Assembly (NCBI RefSeq): GCF_001038485.1 | Contig: NZ_LDUE01000058.1 | Location: 1-64,000, forward strand | DNA: 64,000 nucleotides | From: Ornithinibacillus californiensis | Lineage (GTDB): Bacteria > Bacillota > Bacilli > Bacillales > Amphibacillaceae | Direction: 5' to 3' | In this document: piece after piece, positions 51,424 through 64,000 of the stretch | Position numbering within the stretch: the first letter of the stretch is position 1 | How the letters are laid out: each line of letters opens with the position of its first letter | Program-made: the position numbers and the translations under genes | The notes under the pieces: model-generated | The model's database searches: none | Told to the model about the DNA's origin: nothing | What the model saw: the letters and a program-made list of their open reading frames with translations, nothing else

Positions 51424-52887
51424 TTAAACTAGATTAGCCAAGTTCTGTGTGGCTTTATTTGTTTCTTGTATTAATTGAGCAAGTTGTTCTTTATTATTAG
51501 TCTGTGACTGAACAGTTGCAGAAACTTCCTCAAGCGACGCAGAAGCCTCTTGTATGATGGAAGCAAATTCATTAATCGCTTTTTCAATAGATTCCGTTTC
51601 CTCATCTATCGTTTTTGCAACCGTCTCAAATGACTGGACCTCTTGTTTCAAATGCAGGATAGATTGTTGAATAGAGTCAAAGATAGACTGATTCTTCTTC
51701 GTTCCTTCTATATTCTCATCCATCTTACTTGCGACCACATTCATCTGCCCTTGTGTCTCCACGTTGTTCAAATGCACTTGGTTTAACGTCATGGAAATTT
51801 GTTCGGCTGTTTTGTCCGTAGTTTCCGCGAGTTTTCGTATTTCCTCAGCAACAACCGAGAACCCTTTCCCTGCTTCCCCAGCTCTTGCTGCTTCAATCGA
51901 TGCATTTAAAGCAAGTAAATTCGTTTGAGAAGTGATCGCTTGAATAGCTTGAATAGAGCCTAGCGAAGACTCAATATTCTCACTTAACTGGTTCATATTG
52001 TTTTCAGTTAATCGAATAAATTCTTTAAATTCATCCATTTGCTCACTTAACACTTGTGACTGAGAGCGTCCCTCGTCAATCTCTCCAGTCATTTTACTAC
52101 TATAATCACTAATCTGATTTACTCTAACATTCATAGATGCTACTTGGTTCGTAGTGCTTTCAATTGCTTGCATGATATTCGTTATCGTATCTGCTTGAAT
52201 TTGCGTTCCAGAAGCTACCTCTTGCAGGGCATCATTTATTTCATGAAATGCAATTTTCTCTGCTTCTGATTGCTCATCTACCTGTAGCATATTATGTGCA
52301 ATTACTTCGGAGTTCTCTGATAAGACTAACCGTCTATTAGACTCCTCTTCTAATTTTTCGCCCATCGTCACTGACAGGGATTCGAGATTCTTTTCAAGAT
52401 TGATCATAATTTTTTGTTGGACATATAAAACGATAACAGCTAATGAATAAATCAATAAAAACGTACCAATTTCAGTAGTGTAAATATCTCCATTATACAA
52501 AAACGCGACGACGAGTATTCCTAGACCACTTATCGTTCCTATGGTAAATAAAACGAGGTTCATAAATAGTGCTGAACAAATTAACAGAAAGTAGACTAAT
52601 GGTAGATTATTATCGGAAGGGCTAATTAACATGATAGCTCCTACAATAAAGATTAATCCAACAATCGATATATATGGGATCAGCTTTGTTAAACGCTTAC
52701 TAAAATGTAAAATGGCAATTGTGGCACAAAGTAAGAAGCCACCTATCGCTATCGTCAAGATAACATTTAAAGGTTTGTCTAAACCAACCTCAACAACTGT
52801 AGCCAAAACCGTCGATATGATCAGCATAATTAATACGGTTCTATTTTTCTTTCTCAATGTTTGGATGTTTAACTCTTGGATGGACAT
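51424..52887 (-). CDS. Methyl-accepting chemotaxis protein
   Basis: A 487-residue chemoreceptor with about six membrane helices (residues ~18-165) and very short loops, so ligands are probably sensed within or near the membrane. The cytoplasmic signalling domain (~200-487) has the hairpin tip [39 protein letters not shown], which binds CheA and CheW. The C-terminus has the usual methylation-type Q/E-rich helices. AGGGGAGA lies 6-7 nt before the ATG. It converges on the GGDEF-EAL gene. Confidence 0.93.
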   Translation of the reverse strand: MSIQELNIQTLRKKNRTVLIMLIISTVLATVVEVGLDKPLNVILTIAIGGFLLCATIAILHFSKRLTKLIPYISIVGLIFIVGAIMLISPSDNNLPLVYFLLICSALFMNLVLFTIGTISGLGILVVAFLYNGDIYTTEIGTFLLIYSLAVIVLYVQQKIMINLEKNLESLSVTMGEKLEEESNRRLVLSENSEVIAHNMLQVDEQSEAEKIAFHEINDALQEVASGTQIQADTITNIMQAIESTTNQVASMNVRVNQISDYSSKMTGEIDEGRSQSQVLSEQMDEFKEFIRLTENNMNQLSENIESSLGSIQAIQAITSQTNLLALNASIEAARAGEAGKGFSVVAEEIRKLAETTDKTAEQISMTLNQVHLNNVETQGQMNVVASKMDENIEGTKKNQSIFDSIQQSILHLKQEVQSFETVAKTIDEETESIEKAINEFASIIQEASASLEEVSATVQSQTNNKEQLAQLIQETNKATQNLANLV

Positions 52888-53062
52888 TTACATTCTCCCC
52901 TAATATGTACTATATACAACTTTAATTTTAGCAGAAAAATGCAAAATGAATATTGTTTTTTTGTCAAAAAACGACAAAAATTGCAACACAATTATTTGTC
53001 TCCTTATGAAAAAGAAGCAATCACCAACACTATATTGGTAATTACCTCTTGTATTTCCAATA

Positions 53063-53653
53063 CTATGAAATTGATGTCTGATTCCTGAAAGAACTACTCA
53101 TGGATAATATCATAATCAGTTGCTCATTCATTTCCTCTGTTGGGGTTTCAAAGTCCCTGCGATACCACTCTATTAACAAACCGAGAATTGCATTAGCCTG
53201 ATAGCTAGTTAAGTATTCTATTTGAATCTCGCTGTCTGTTTTCAGATGGTTTTCTTGAATAGATTCCATCATAAACGTCCGTACCGTATCAAATAGTAGA
53301 TTATAATACATCAACGGAATCTTCTCGTCGAAAATAATCTGATAGAATTTCTTATACCGCTTAACATGATCAAATATTTTAATCATTTCTGGACGAATAT
53401 GCTGAATTCGAAAACCTGTCCGGTAATAAGGCTGCTCATAGGCTTTCTTAAAATCGGAGACAATCACTTCTACGTAATGCTTAAATACGCCATGTACATC
53501 TTTATAGTGCGAATAAAAAGTTCCTCGATTTATTTTAGCTAATCGGCATAATTCAGCTACTGATATAGAATCCAAGGGCTTCGTTTTTAACAAAATTAAT
53601 AGTGCCTGTCTAATACTTTCTTGAGTTTTAATAACCCGCAAGTCTTGTTTCAA
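53063..53653 (-). CDS. TetR-family transcriptional regulator
   Basis: A 196-residue repressor-type protein. The N-terminal DNA-binding domain reads TQESIRQALLILLKTKPLDSISVAELCRLAKINRGTFYSHYKD, typical of TetR with the TetR_C_33-like helical C-terminus (TSYQANAILGLLIEWYRRDFETPTEEM). TTG 53653 is chosen because GGGGGTGA lies 5 nt upstream; the ATG at 53689 has none. It is divergent from the SDR gene, which it probably controls. The ligand is unknown. Confidence 0.87.
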   Translation of the reverse strand: MKQDLRVIKTQESIRQALLILLKTKPLDSISVAELCRLAKINRGTFYSHYKDVHGVFKHYVEVIVSDFKKAYEQPYYRTGFRIQHIRPEMIKIFDHVKRYKKFYQIIFDEKIPLMYYNLLFDTVRTFMMESIQENHLKTDSEIQIEYLTSYQANAILGLLIEWYRRDFETPTEEMNEQLIMILSMSSSFRNQTSIS

Positions 53654-53750
53654 AATTTTCACCCCCACTTTATTGAACACTTTTTCCAATTTCCGTCTAA
53701 TATTGAACAGTTTCTTGTTTTCCGTTGTTTGTAGAAATTCTCTCTTTATC

Positions 53751-53778
53751 TTACAATTTTATTGTACACGTGTATAGT
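53751..53778 (+). promoter_or_regulatory. SDR promoter with overlapping palindrome
   Basis: -35 TTACAA (53751-53756), a 16-bp spacer and -10 TATAGT (53773-53778). The perfect palindrome TACACGTGTA (53765-53774) sits in the spacer and the edge of the -10, a good TetR operator candidate. Binding is inferred. Confidence 0.6.
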
Positions 53779-53808
53779 ATCTTTATAATTTCACTAGGAG
53801 GTAATAAG

Positions 53809-54570
53809 ATGAAATTACAAGACAAAGTAGCAGTCGTAACCGGAGCTGCATCTGGAATGGGTAAAGCTATTGCAGAACTGTATGCTAGTGAAGGTGCGAA
53901 AGTAATTGTTGCTGACCTTAATATAGAAGGTGCAGAAGAAGTCGTAAACGGCATCACTGCAAACGGTGGCGTTGCCAAGGCTGTTCAAGTAAACGTAGCA
54001 AAACAAGAAGATATTGATAACATGATCGACACAGCAGTTTCTGAATATGGAACATTAGATATTTTGGTAAATAATGCTGGTATTATGGATGGATTTGAAC
54101 CGGTTGGGGATATTCTAGACGAGCGTTGGGATTTGATTTTTGACGTAAACACAAAAGGTGTGATGCGTGCTATGCGTAAAGCCCTTCCTATTTTCTTAGA
54201 AAAAGGTAAAGGAAACATTATTAATACCGCTTCAACTGGTGGATTAAACGGTGCTCACGCTGGTGCGACATATGGTGCTTCTAAACATGCCGTGATTGGT
54301 TTAACGAAAAACACTGGTTTTATGTATGCACAAAAAGGAATCCGTTGTAACGCGATCGCTCCAGGTGCAGTAGCAACTAACATTTCTGCATCAATGAAAA
54401 ATATTAATCCGTTCGGTATGGAACGTGCAAAAGTTGTACAAGGTGTTATTCCAAGTATTGGACAACCTGATGATATTGCACAAGTTGCACTATTCTTAGC
54501 TTCTGATGAGTCAAGCTTTGTCAATGGTACAGTTATAACTGCTGATGGTGGTTGGACTGCGGCATTTTAA
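53809..54570 (+). CDS. Short-chain dehydrogenase/reductase (SDR)
   Basis: A 253-residue NAD(P)-dependent oxidoreductase of the classical SDR type. Cofactor site TGAASGMGKAIAELYASEG, NNAGIMDGFEP, catalytic Ser in NTASTGG, YGASKHAV with catalytic Tyr/Lys, and a final SSFVNGTVITADGGWTAAF. The substrate is not readable. AGGAGG lies 7 nt before ATG 53809; an earlier start at 53725 would run through the promoter. Paired with a divergent TetR regulator. Confidence 0.92.
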   Translation: MKLQDKVAVVTGAASGMGKAIAELYASEGAKVIVADLNIEGAEEVVNGITANGGVAKAVQVNVAKQEDIDNMIDTAVSEYGTLDILVNNAGIMDGFEPVGDILDERWDLIFDVNTKGVMRAMRKALPIFLEKGKGNIINTASTGGLNGAHAGATYGASKHAVIGLTKNTGFMYAQKGIRCNAIAPGAVATNISASMKNINPFGMERAKVVQGVIPSIGQPDDIAQVALFLASDESSFVNGTVITADGGWTAAF

Positions 54571-54588
54571 TAAATAGGTAAACAGGAA

Positions 54589-54621
54589 GGGCGGAACCCA
54601 AATAGGAACCGCCCTTTTTCT
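54589..54621. terminator. Terminator after the SDR gene
   Basis: AAGGGCGG/CCGCCCTT stem followed by TTTTTC; close to the converging Gly/Tyr-rich gene, so it may serve both. Confidence 0.85.
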
Positions 54622-54642
54622 AAGGAATGATTACTGTGTTTT

Positions 54643-54957
54643 TTAATATGGACCTGGTTTAAATCCGGATTGATAGCCATATCCACTTGGATAACCTTGA
54701 TAGCCTGGGAAATTATTGTATCCGTATCCTGGATATCCTGGGCCATACCCACCGTATCCTGGGTAGCCTGGATATCCTGGATATCCACCATAGCCTGGAC
54801 CATATCCCCAGAATCCCGGACCATACCCATGAGGACCGTCAAATAATTCTCCACCAATATAACCTATTCCTGCTCCAATAAGTCCTGCAGCCAATGGACC
54901 TATAAATCTCTCGTCTTGATGATGGTTTATCGGTAAATTATTTCTAAAATGTTGCAT
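54643..54957 (-). CDS. Gly/Tyr/Pro-rich small protein, possibly spore-surface
   Basis: A 104-residue protein. Residues ~18-40 (FIGPLAAGLIGAGIGYIGGELF) form a glycine-zipper helix. The rest is a low-complexity GYGPGYxGYPGYPGY region of 15-20 GY/PGY repeats. The N-terminal HHQDERFIGPL is shared by a Bacillaceae group often linked to the spore surface or envelope. AAGGAGA lies 6 nt before the ATG. No direct evidence for spores is present here, so that link is tentative. Confidence 0.7.
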   Translation of the reverse strand: MQHFRNNLPINHHQDERFIGPLAAGLIGAGIGYIGGELFDGPHGYGPGFWGYGPGYGGYPGYPGYPGYGGYGPGYPGYGYNNFPGYQGYPSGYGYQSGFKPGPY

Positions 54958-55153
54958 TTGAATTCTCCTTTTCCATCTGGTCTTCTGCCTTAAACCTGTT
55001 ACACTATAGCCTATGGAAAATAGTCATAAATGTACTGGGCAATGTCCCAATTCAGGGAAATCCTATGCTAAAACATCTTCAGGTGGAAACTTTTCTCTTT
55101 ATTCCGAGTAAACTACTATGTATAATAGGTATTAATGGAAGGGAGATTTTATC

Positions 55154-55567
55154 ATGAGCATTCCAAAACCACTTGTTCAAATAAATCAAGCGTTTATTGC
55201 TATAACAGTACTTCTAGGTTTACTAATCCACCCCATGATTATGGTCGTACCGTTTGTCATTGGGGTATATACGTTAATTACAAAGCAAAATCCAATTATC
55301 CAGTTTAGTAAGTCGTTTTTGAAGAAGAAACCTAATCAGTATAAACAAGAAGACAAACAGCAACAGCTTTTTAATCAGTGGATAGCGACTAGTTGCATTG
55401 GTCTATCTTTAATTTTCTTTTATGTAAATATGACGATTCTTGCTTACTCATTTGCGATTATGGTTCTAGCTGCATCCACCATTGCACTTTGCGGCTTTTG
55501 TGTTGGTTGTTTTATACGTTATCGGTTTATGATGTGGCGTTATCAGCGTACGAAAGCAGAACAATAA
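55154..55567 (+). CDS. DUF4395-family membrane protein
   Basis: A 137-residue integral membrane protein with about four helices in two pairs. The N-terminal IPKPLVQINQAFIAITVLLG and the C-terminal CGFCVGCFIRYRFMMW are the DUF4395 signature, with cysteines near the membrane surface. Family members often sit beside thiol or sulphur proteins, but none is adjacent here. AAGGGAG lies 8 nt before the ATG. Function unknown. Confidence 0.87.
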   Translation: MSIPKPLVQINQAFIAITVLLGLLIHPMIMVVPFVIGVYTLITKQNPIIQFSKSFLKKKPNQYKQEDKQQQLFNQWIATSCIGLSLIFFYVNMTILAYSFAIMVLAASTIALCGFCVGCFIRYRFMMWRYQRTKAEQ

Positions 55568-55576
55568 TACACCTAC

Positions 55577-55613
55577 TAAAAAAACTCCGATGCAGAATTG
55601 CTTTGGAGTTTTC
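55577..55613. terminator. Terminator of the DUF4395 gene
   Basis: AAAACTCC/GGAGTTTT stem with AAAAAA before and TTTT after, so it may act in both directions. Confidence 0.7.
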
Positions 55614-55638
55614 ATATTAAAGTCTATTCTAATTTACT

Positions 55639-56103
55639 TCATTTATAATTAGGAGTAGTAACACCTATTGCTGAATTTTCTCTTAGGATGAACTCTATAT
55701 TTTTAACATTTTCTTTTTCGCATTCTACGATTAAAATAACGACAGGGAGTATTCTTCTTTCTGTTCGTTTGCCGCTTTTAGTAAATTTGATCACGCACAT
55801 ATCCCATATAAAACCGATTGAAAAACCTATAAACGCCGCAATTAATCCCCAAATAATGGGTCCCCATTCCAAGATGAAACCCAGACTCGTTCCCACAACC
55901 CCAAGTGCCACCGCTAATGCCATTGATTTATCTAAAAATGAAAATCCATCTGCATCATGAATCGAATCGAAAACCTTTAAAGACTCATTGGACTCTTCGA
56001 TCGGTACTACAAATATATTACGCTTCTCTACACCCTCTTGTTCTAACTTAGTAATCGCTAATTCAATTGAAGGCGAATGTTCAAAGATAGAAAACACTTG
56101 CAT
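55639..56103 (-). CDS. Hypothetical membrane protein with ferredoxin-like ends
   Basis: A 154-residue protein. The first ~40 residues (FSIFEHSPSIELAITKLEQEGVEKRNIFVVPI) and the last ~35 (RRILPVVILIVECEKENVKNIEFILRENSAIGV) look like split halves of an alpha-beta sandwich, seen in general-stress-type proteins. Two glycine-rich membrane helices lie between (ALAVALGVVGTSLGFILEW, IIWGLIAAFIGFSIGFIW). The role is unknown. It starts 17 bp after the duplicated membrane-protein gene and is probably in its operon. Confidence 0.65.
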   Translation of the reverse strand: MQVFSIFEHSPSIELAITKLEQEGVEKRNIFVVPIEESNESLKVFDSIHDADGFSFLDKSMALAVALGVVGTSLGFILEWGPIIWGLIAAFIGFSIGFIWDMCVIKFTKSGKRTERRILPVVILIVECEKENVKNIEFILRENSAIGVTTPNYK

Positions 56104-56120
56104 GTGTTGTTACCCCAATT

Positions 56121-56891
56121 TCATTTCACCCTAAAACTAGGATGTTGATAGTTATCACGAAAATAGTCACGCTGTTCTCTAATATAAAGTTTGTTATTTT
56201 CAACCGTATTCACATACGCATCATACATGGCAAATCCGTAAATGGAAGGTAAAAACAAGAGCCATTTTTTATCCAATACATTTGTTGCCTTTTGTATTTC
56301 ACCCATAAACATATAGTTCATTGCTTCTGCAAAGTGAGAGAAATAAGCAATTACGATCATCCATATTAGTATGAAACCAGCAATTATAATTCGATGTATA
56401 TATAGTTGTCCCAGCCCTGGCATGATAGACGACCATAATAATGCCGTTAGAGGTTTCCTTCTATCTAAATAGTTTATCTCCATGGGGCCAAGAACGAAAG
56501 AGTTGAAGCGATGATTTTCTCTTTGTGCCAGAAGTGTTATTTTATTCATATCAACGGCCGTTCGATAGCTATCCCAGGTAGCAAAAAAGTACGTTGGGAT
56601 ATACAACATTAACCACCTAGTATCCACAACTAGTTTCGCCTGTTCAAAATCTCCTATAAAAGATAAAACAATTGCCTCGTTTATATTTGCATTTAAATTA
56701 ATGACCATTTCCCATAAAAACAAGGCCATCCCTCTCAAGTACTTTGAAAGTAAGAGATGTCCAAATCCTGGATAGGCTAGCGACCACCATGCAATAATAT
56801 ATGGGTTTCGCAAATGTAGTTGTGTAGTCCCAAGTTGACTAACGTGCGCAATGTATCTCCTAGCAGTATTGTTATTAGTATAATTTCTCAA
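56121..56891 (-). CDS. Membrane protein with internal duplication
   Basis: A 256-residue protein made of two tandem ~90-residue copies. Copy 1 (about 28-120) and copy 2 (about 143-232) share P(Y/L)xxAxxWSxxxPGxGxLxx, a membrane helix, FxGxxxxA, and DxxWLxxxPxxxxAxxDxY. Each copy has two to three membrane helices joined by amphipathic segments. No known family is recalled with certainty; the first motif faintly resembles TM2-type domains. The gene lies just after a terminator, and the 154-residue membrane gene follows it, so the pair is likely an operon. Confidence 0.7.
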   Translation of the reverse strand: MRNYTNNNTARRYIAHVSQLGTTQLHLRNPYIIAWWSLAYPGFGHLLLSKYLRGMALFLWEMVINLNANINEAIVLSFIGDFEQAKLVVDTRWLMLYIPTYFFATWDSYRTAVDMNKITLLAQRENHRFNSFVLGPMEINYLDRRKPLTALLWSSIMPGLGQLYIHRIIIAGFILIWMIVIAYFSHFAEAMNYMFMGEIQKATNVLDKKWLLFLPSIYGFAMYDAYVNTVENNKLYIREQRDYFRDNYQHPSFRVK

Positions 56892-56909
56892 TACGAATAC
56901 CCCATATTC

Positions 56910-56971
56910 AAAAAATCCTATAGATTAGTTGTACTGTGACTTTCACCACAATATTACCTATCTATAGGATT
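56910..56971 (-). terminator. Long-arm hairpin upstream of the duplicated membrane-protein gene
   Basis: AAATCCTATAGAT pairs perfectly with ATCTATAGGATTT over a ~32-nt loop; on the minus strand TTTTTTG follows. It ends transcription coming from the HAD relic. Confidence 0.75.
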
Positions 56972-57039
56972 TACATTTTTAGTTGGAATATCCAATTTCA
57001 AAGGGATATTAATCAATTAACATATTAGGATATTAAAAC

Positions 57040-57351
57040 TTAATCTTGTAAAGCTAGCATTTGAATAATCGTTTTTAATACCGCATCTTCCTCATTGGAA
57101 CGGGTTTTGAAAATGGCAGCATCTTTCACTTCCTGAACTGCATTACGAACAGCGAAACTATACTTATTGTGGGTCATCAGCTTGATATCATTATAGCCTT
57201 CACCGAATACCATTGTTTCCTCTGGAGTAACATCTAATAGATCTTGTAAGTGTTCAACTGTAGTACCCTTATGAATATTCACATTGACAATGTCTATCCA
57301 AGCAACTTCTGATGCAACAAAATACGCTGATTCAAAGAATGGAGATAACAT
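57040..57351 (-). pseudogene. C-terminal fragment of a Cof-type HAD phosphatase
   Basis: A 103-codon frame with only the second half of a Cof-like phosphatase: the cap end (VNVNIHKGTTVEHLQDLLDV) and the HAD motif IV region ETMVFGEGYNDIKLMTHNKYSFAVRNAVQEVKDAA. The N-terminal DxDGT nucleophile and threonine motif are absent, and no ribosome site precedes 57351. It is a truncated copy, unlikely to work. It differs from the complete HAD gene next door. Confidence 0.8.
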
Positions 57352-57385
57352 TTGTTTTTCTATATAGAATTACCAACTAAATAGT

Positions 57386-58252
57386 TTATAAATTATCATT
57401 TTCATAAAAACTATATTTTTCATTTAGCACATAATTATTTATTGCATAAGCAACACCATGTTCGTCATTAGTCAATGTTACAACGTCACTATGCTTTTTC
57501 ACTTGCTCACTAGCATTGCCCATAGCAATAGATAATCCTGCCATATTAAACATGGTAATATCATTAACTTCATCTCCAATTGCAACTGTATCTTTGTGGG
57601 GAATATTAAAATATTCCGCCATATATTTTAGTGCATTGCCTTTACTAGCTTGATGATGCATGATATCCATAAATAAAGGAGTAGAAGCAATATAGAGGTC
57701 ATCAATAGAATTTAAAAACGACTCGAATCTCGTTTTTTGTATAGGGTCTAGTGTGTACACAAAATACTTTTGTATAGAAATAGATTGATCATTTAAAATG
57801 TCATCGATTTGATTAATTAATTGATGTCCATATCGTTGAGAAAATGCTTTATACATTTCTAGCTTTTCTTTGGCGTCTTCAGCTGTAAGTACTTTTTCTA
57901 ATCGCTGAATATAATCCTTTGGAGTAAAGACCCCCTTATTGGTAGTGACTCTATACGGAATAAATTCCTTATCCAGTTCCAATGCAATTTTATTAATTTG
58001 ATCAGCTTGCATCGGAATCATATGTACCACTTGATTCCTTATATACAAGGAGGCACCATTATTGGCACCAATAGGACAACGTAATTCATACTTTTCTAAA
58101 TCGGGTTTGATCTCATCTAACGCCCTACCAGATAATACCATTACCTTATGCCCTTGCTCTTGAGCTTCTTGTATTGCCTCTAGATTCTCTCGGCTTATTT
58201 CGTGTTTAGAGTTGAAAGTAGTACCATCTAAATCGAGTGCAATTAGTTTCAT
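57386..58252 (-). CDS. Cof-type HAD-IIB phosphatase of the bgl operon
   Basis: A 288-residue hydrolase. Motif I LDLDGTTF at the N-terminus, motif II VLSGR, then a C2-type cap, motif III lysine in HHQASKGNALKYM, and motif IV AIGDEVNDITMFNMAGLSIAM. Cof enzymes dephosphorylate sugar phosphates or cofactors. Here it closes the beta-glucoside operon, so a phospho-sugar substrate is a reasonable guess. A terminator-like hairpin separates it from the glucosidase upstream. Start ATG 58252 is preceded by GGGGAAG. Confidence 0.92.
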   Translation of the reverse strand: MKLIALDLDGTTFNSKHEISRENLEAIQEAQEQGHKVMVLSGRALDEIKPDLEKYELRCPIGANNGASLYIRNQVVHMIPMQADQINKIALELDKEFIPYRVTTNKGVFTPKDYIQRLEKVLTAEDAKEKLEMYKAFSQRYGHQLINQIDDILNDQSISIQKYFVYTLDPIQKTRFESFLNSIDDLYIASTPLFMDIMHHQASKGNALKYMAEYFNIPHKDTVAIGDEVNDITMFNMAGLSIAMGNASEQVKKHSDVVTLTNDEHGVAYAINNYVLNEKYSFYENDNL

Positions 58253-58269
58253 TTACTTCCCCACTTTCC

Positions 58270-58315
58270 TAAAAAAGGATAAGTTCCTCGTCCCAATTGA
58301 GACAAGGAACTAACC
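58270..58315 (-). terminator. Hairpin between glucosidase and HAD genes
   Basis: AGTTCCTTGTCTC pairs with GGGACGAGGAACT, then TTATCCTTTTTT on the minus strand. It would lower but need not abolish HAD expression. Confidence 0.75.
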
Positions 58316-58337
58316 TCGTTTGCGTTCTAAAAAAGAT

Positions 58338-59798
<1,461 letters not shown>

Positions 59799-59814
59799 TT
59801 ATGTTAGCTAGACA

Positions 59815-60150
59815 TGTTATTCAACACGGATATATGAATTGCATGCGCAACACCGTGTTCATCATTAGATAAGGTTTCGATATCACTATGTTTTTTTATT
59901 TCTTCACTAGCATTTTTCCATCGCAATCGATAATCCTGTCATCCAGAACATGGAAATATCATTCCTATCATCCCCAATTGCTCGGTATTCTCTAGTGGAA
60001 TCTAATACTTTCTAGCATTACTGTTATTGCCATTCTCTTGCTAGCATCCAGCTGCATTATATCTAGATTCATCGTAACTTAAAGCAATTTCAACATAGTT
60101 TCTAGGAACTTTTCTATTCTCTCCGTGTCTCGTTCGTTCCATCTTTTCTC
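59815..60150 (-). pseudogene. Relic of a Cof-type HAD phosphatase between the glucosidases
   Basis: Minus-strand frames still read MQLDASKRMA, then IGDDRNDISMFWMTGLSIAM, then ASEEIKKHSDIETLSNDEHG and VAHAI, matching the C-terminus of the complete HAD gene at 57386. Frameshifts and stops separate the pieces, and the N-terminal half is missing. It fills the gap between the two glucosidase genes. Confidence 0.85.
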
Positions 60151-60164
60151 AATTTGTTACGATA

Positions 60165-61616
<1,452 letters not shown>

Positions 61617-61619
61617 CTA

Positions 61620-61668
61620 TAAAAAAGAGAAATATGGCATCATTTGGTTGGATACCATATTTCTCGTT
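61620..61668 (-). terminator. Intercistronic terminator between bglP and glucosidase gene
   Basis: GAGAAATATGG pairs with CCATATTTCTC, then TTTTTTAT on the minus strand. It may set the ratio of transporter to enzyme or stabilise the bglP transcript. Confidence 0.85.
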
Positions 61669-61676
61669 GGAATTAT

Positions 61677-63626
<1,950 letters not shown>

Positions 63627-63662
63627 TTATATTTTAAAACTTTGGAATGTTCACTTACCTTT

Positions 63663-63732
63663 CTCCAAATAAAAAACCTGAACTAATTTGAAAATGTACA
63701 CAGAAATAGTGTCATTCAAATCAGCTCAGGTT
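63663..63732 (-). terminator. Regulated terminator in the bglP leader
   Basis: AACCTGAGCTGATTTGAA pairs with TTCAAATTAGTTCAGGTT, followed by TTTTTTATTT. Its 5' arm overlaps the antiterminator site, the classic layout for LicT control. Confidence 0.9.
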
Positions 63733-63755
63733 ATGCCCAAAATAGGTAACATTCC
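63724..63755 (-). promoter_or_regulatory. RAT site for LicT antitermination
   Basis: Minus strand GGAATGTTACC...GGGCATAACCTGAGC matches the ribonucleic antiterminator pattern GGATTGTTACT...GCAGGCAAAACCTGA. LicT binding would block the overlapping terminator when beta-glucosides are present. Confidence 0.85.
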
Positions 63756-63795
63756 TAATAAGTAATTTAGTTGTCGTTAATCAATTAACAATTAC

Positions 63796-63846
63796 AATTT
63801 ATCATGACTTTTATACTAAGTCAACATCTTTATAAAACGTTTTCAT
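63796..63846 (-). promoter_or_regulatory. bglP promoter with candidate cre site
   Basis: -35 TTGACT (63819-63824), a 17-bp spacer and -10 TAAATT (63796-63801). Just upstream, ATGAAAACGTTTTAT (63832-63846) fits the cre consensus with one mismatch, so CcpA catabolite repression is likely. Confidence 0.7.
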
Positions 63847-63849
63847 AAA

Positions 63850-64000
63850 TTATCCATTTTCTTGTCTAAAAGTTACTCGGTGAATGTGCACAGTTAAATA
63901 GACTTCTTCATCCTTTGGTAAATACCAATCGAATTCTTTTTGCAGATAGATGGCGATTTTCTTCGTACATTCGTATGCTTTGTCATACTTATTACTTATG
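63850..64000 (-). CDS. licT: Transcription antiterminator LicT (BglG family), 3' part
   Basis: The window cuts this gene: only the last 49 codons are visible. They read NKYDKAYECTKKIAIYLQ, then KEFDWYLPKDEEVYLTVHIHRV, the end of the second PRD domain with its regulatory histidines. LicT binds the RAT RNA upstream of bglP when beta-glucosides are transported and HPr is available. Position just upstream of bglP and the RAT site supports the name. Confidence 0.9.
   Translation of the reverse strand, partial: ISNKYDKAYECTKKIAIYLQKEFDWYLPKDEEVYLTVHIHRVTFRQENG

Noticed and set aside
54567-54881. Alternative frames over the Gly/Tyr-rich gene
   Set aside because: Low-complexity DNA keeps other frames open. 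The chosen frame has the ribosome site and a sensible N-terminal helix.

Overview
The window looks like part of the chromosome of a spore-forming, low-GC Gram-positive bacterium of the Bacillaceae. The AT-rich sequence, strong GGAGG-type ribosome sites, dense rho-independent terminators, a gamma-type spore protein gene, a Mn-dependent pyrophosphatase and a LicT/BglP beta-glucoside operon all point that way. The exact genus cannot be fixed from sequence alone. No rRNA, tRNA, CRISPR array or insertion sequence was seen.

Layout. 0-0.45 kb: tandem array of imperfect hairpins. 0.5-9.4 kb: ppaC, an FAD amino-acid oxidase-like enzyme, two cyclic-di-GMP enzymes, a CDF metal transporter and a lipoprotein of the DUF4015 glycosidase-like family whose likely start is a CTG codon. 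9.4-16.3 kb: a 42-bp repeat array, an EamA transporter, spore-related small genes, a second hairpin array related to the first, small hypothetical genes, a hendecad coiled-coil protein, an MDR oxidoreductase and a decayed formate/nitrite transporter. 16.3-20.4 kb: an ABC-F ATPase behind a leader peptide and attenuator, and a dihydroorotate dehydrogenase-like barrel fused to a duplicated membrane domain. 20.4-31.1 kb: two ECF sigma/anti-sigma pairs, an ATPase, a CAP-domain protein, an MBL hydrolase, and NERD and Rpn nuclease-type proteins. 31.3-34.1 kb: a nuclease-XPD helicase and a rifamycin ADP-ribosyltransferase (arr).

35.3-41.7 kb is the standout accessory island: two divergent type II restriction-modification systems transcribed outward from one ~290-bp control region. 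The left arm has a 5mC methyltransferase, a Sau3AI/MutH-like endonuclease (predicted GATC), a 51-residue winged-helix protein and a winged-helix/PD-(D/E)XK nuclease. The right arm has another 5mC methyltransferase and an HNH endonuclease. The promoter of the left methyltransferase has a -35 box inside a palindrome carrying two GATC sites, which suggests self-regulation by methylation. The right methyltransferase is preceded by a 9-codon leader whose stop codon lies in a terminator-like stem.

41.9-57.3 kb: a membrane protein, an HRDC-domain relic, two copies of a composite intergenic element (one next to a relic of a hydrophobic type I toxin), GDPD, VOC, EamA/LysR, a metal-receptor protein without signal peptide, an alpha/beta hydrolase, a third cyclic-di-GMP enzyme, a chemoreceptor, a TetR/SDR pair and several small membrane proteins. 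57.0-64.0 kb: a beta-glucoside operon on the minus strand (licT, RAT/terminator, bglP, two 6-phospho-beta-glucosidases, HAD phosphatases) showing tandem duplication and decay of the glucosidase-HAD unit.

Working together: three membrane or PAS-linked c-di-GMP proteins and a chemoreceptor give signalling capacity; the ABC-F protein and Arr suggest exposure to ribosome- and RNA-polymerase-targeting antibiotics; the twin R-M island handles foreign DNA; and the bgl operon takes up and splits phosphorylated aryl-/cello-type beta-glucosides under antitermination and probable catabolite control.
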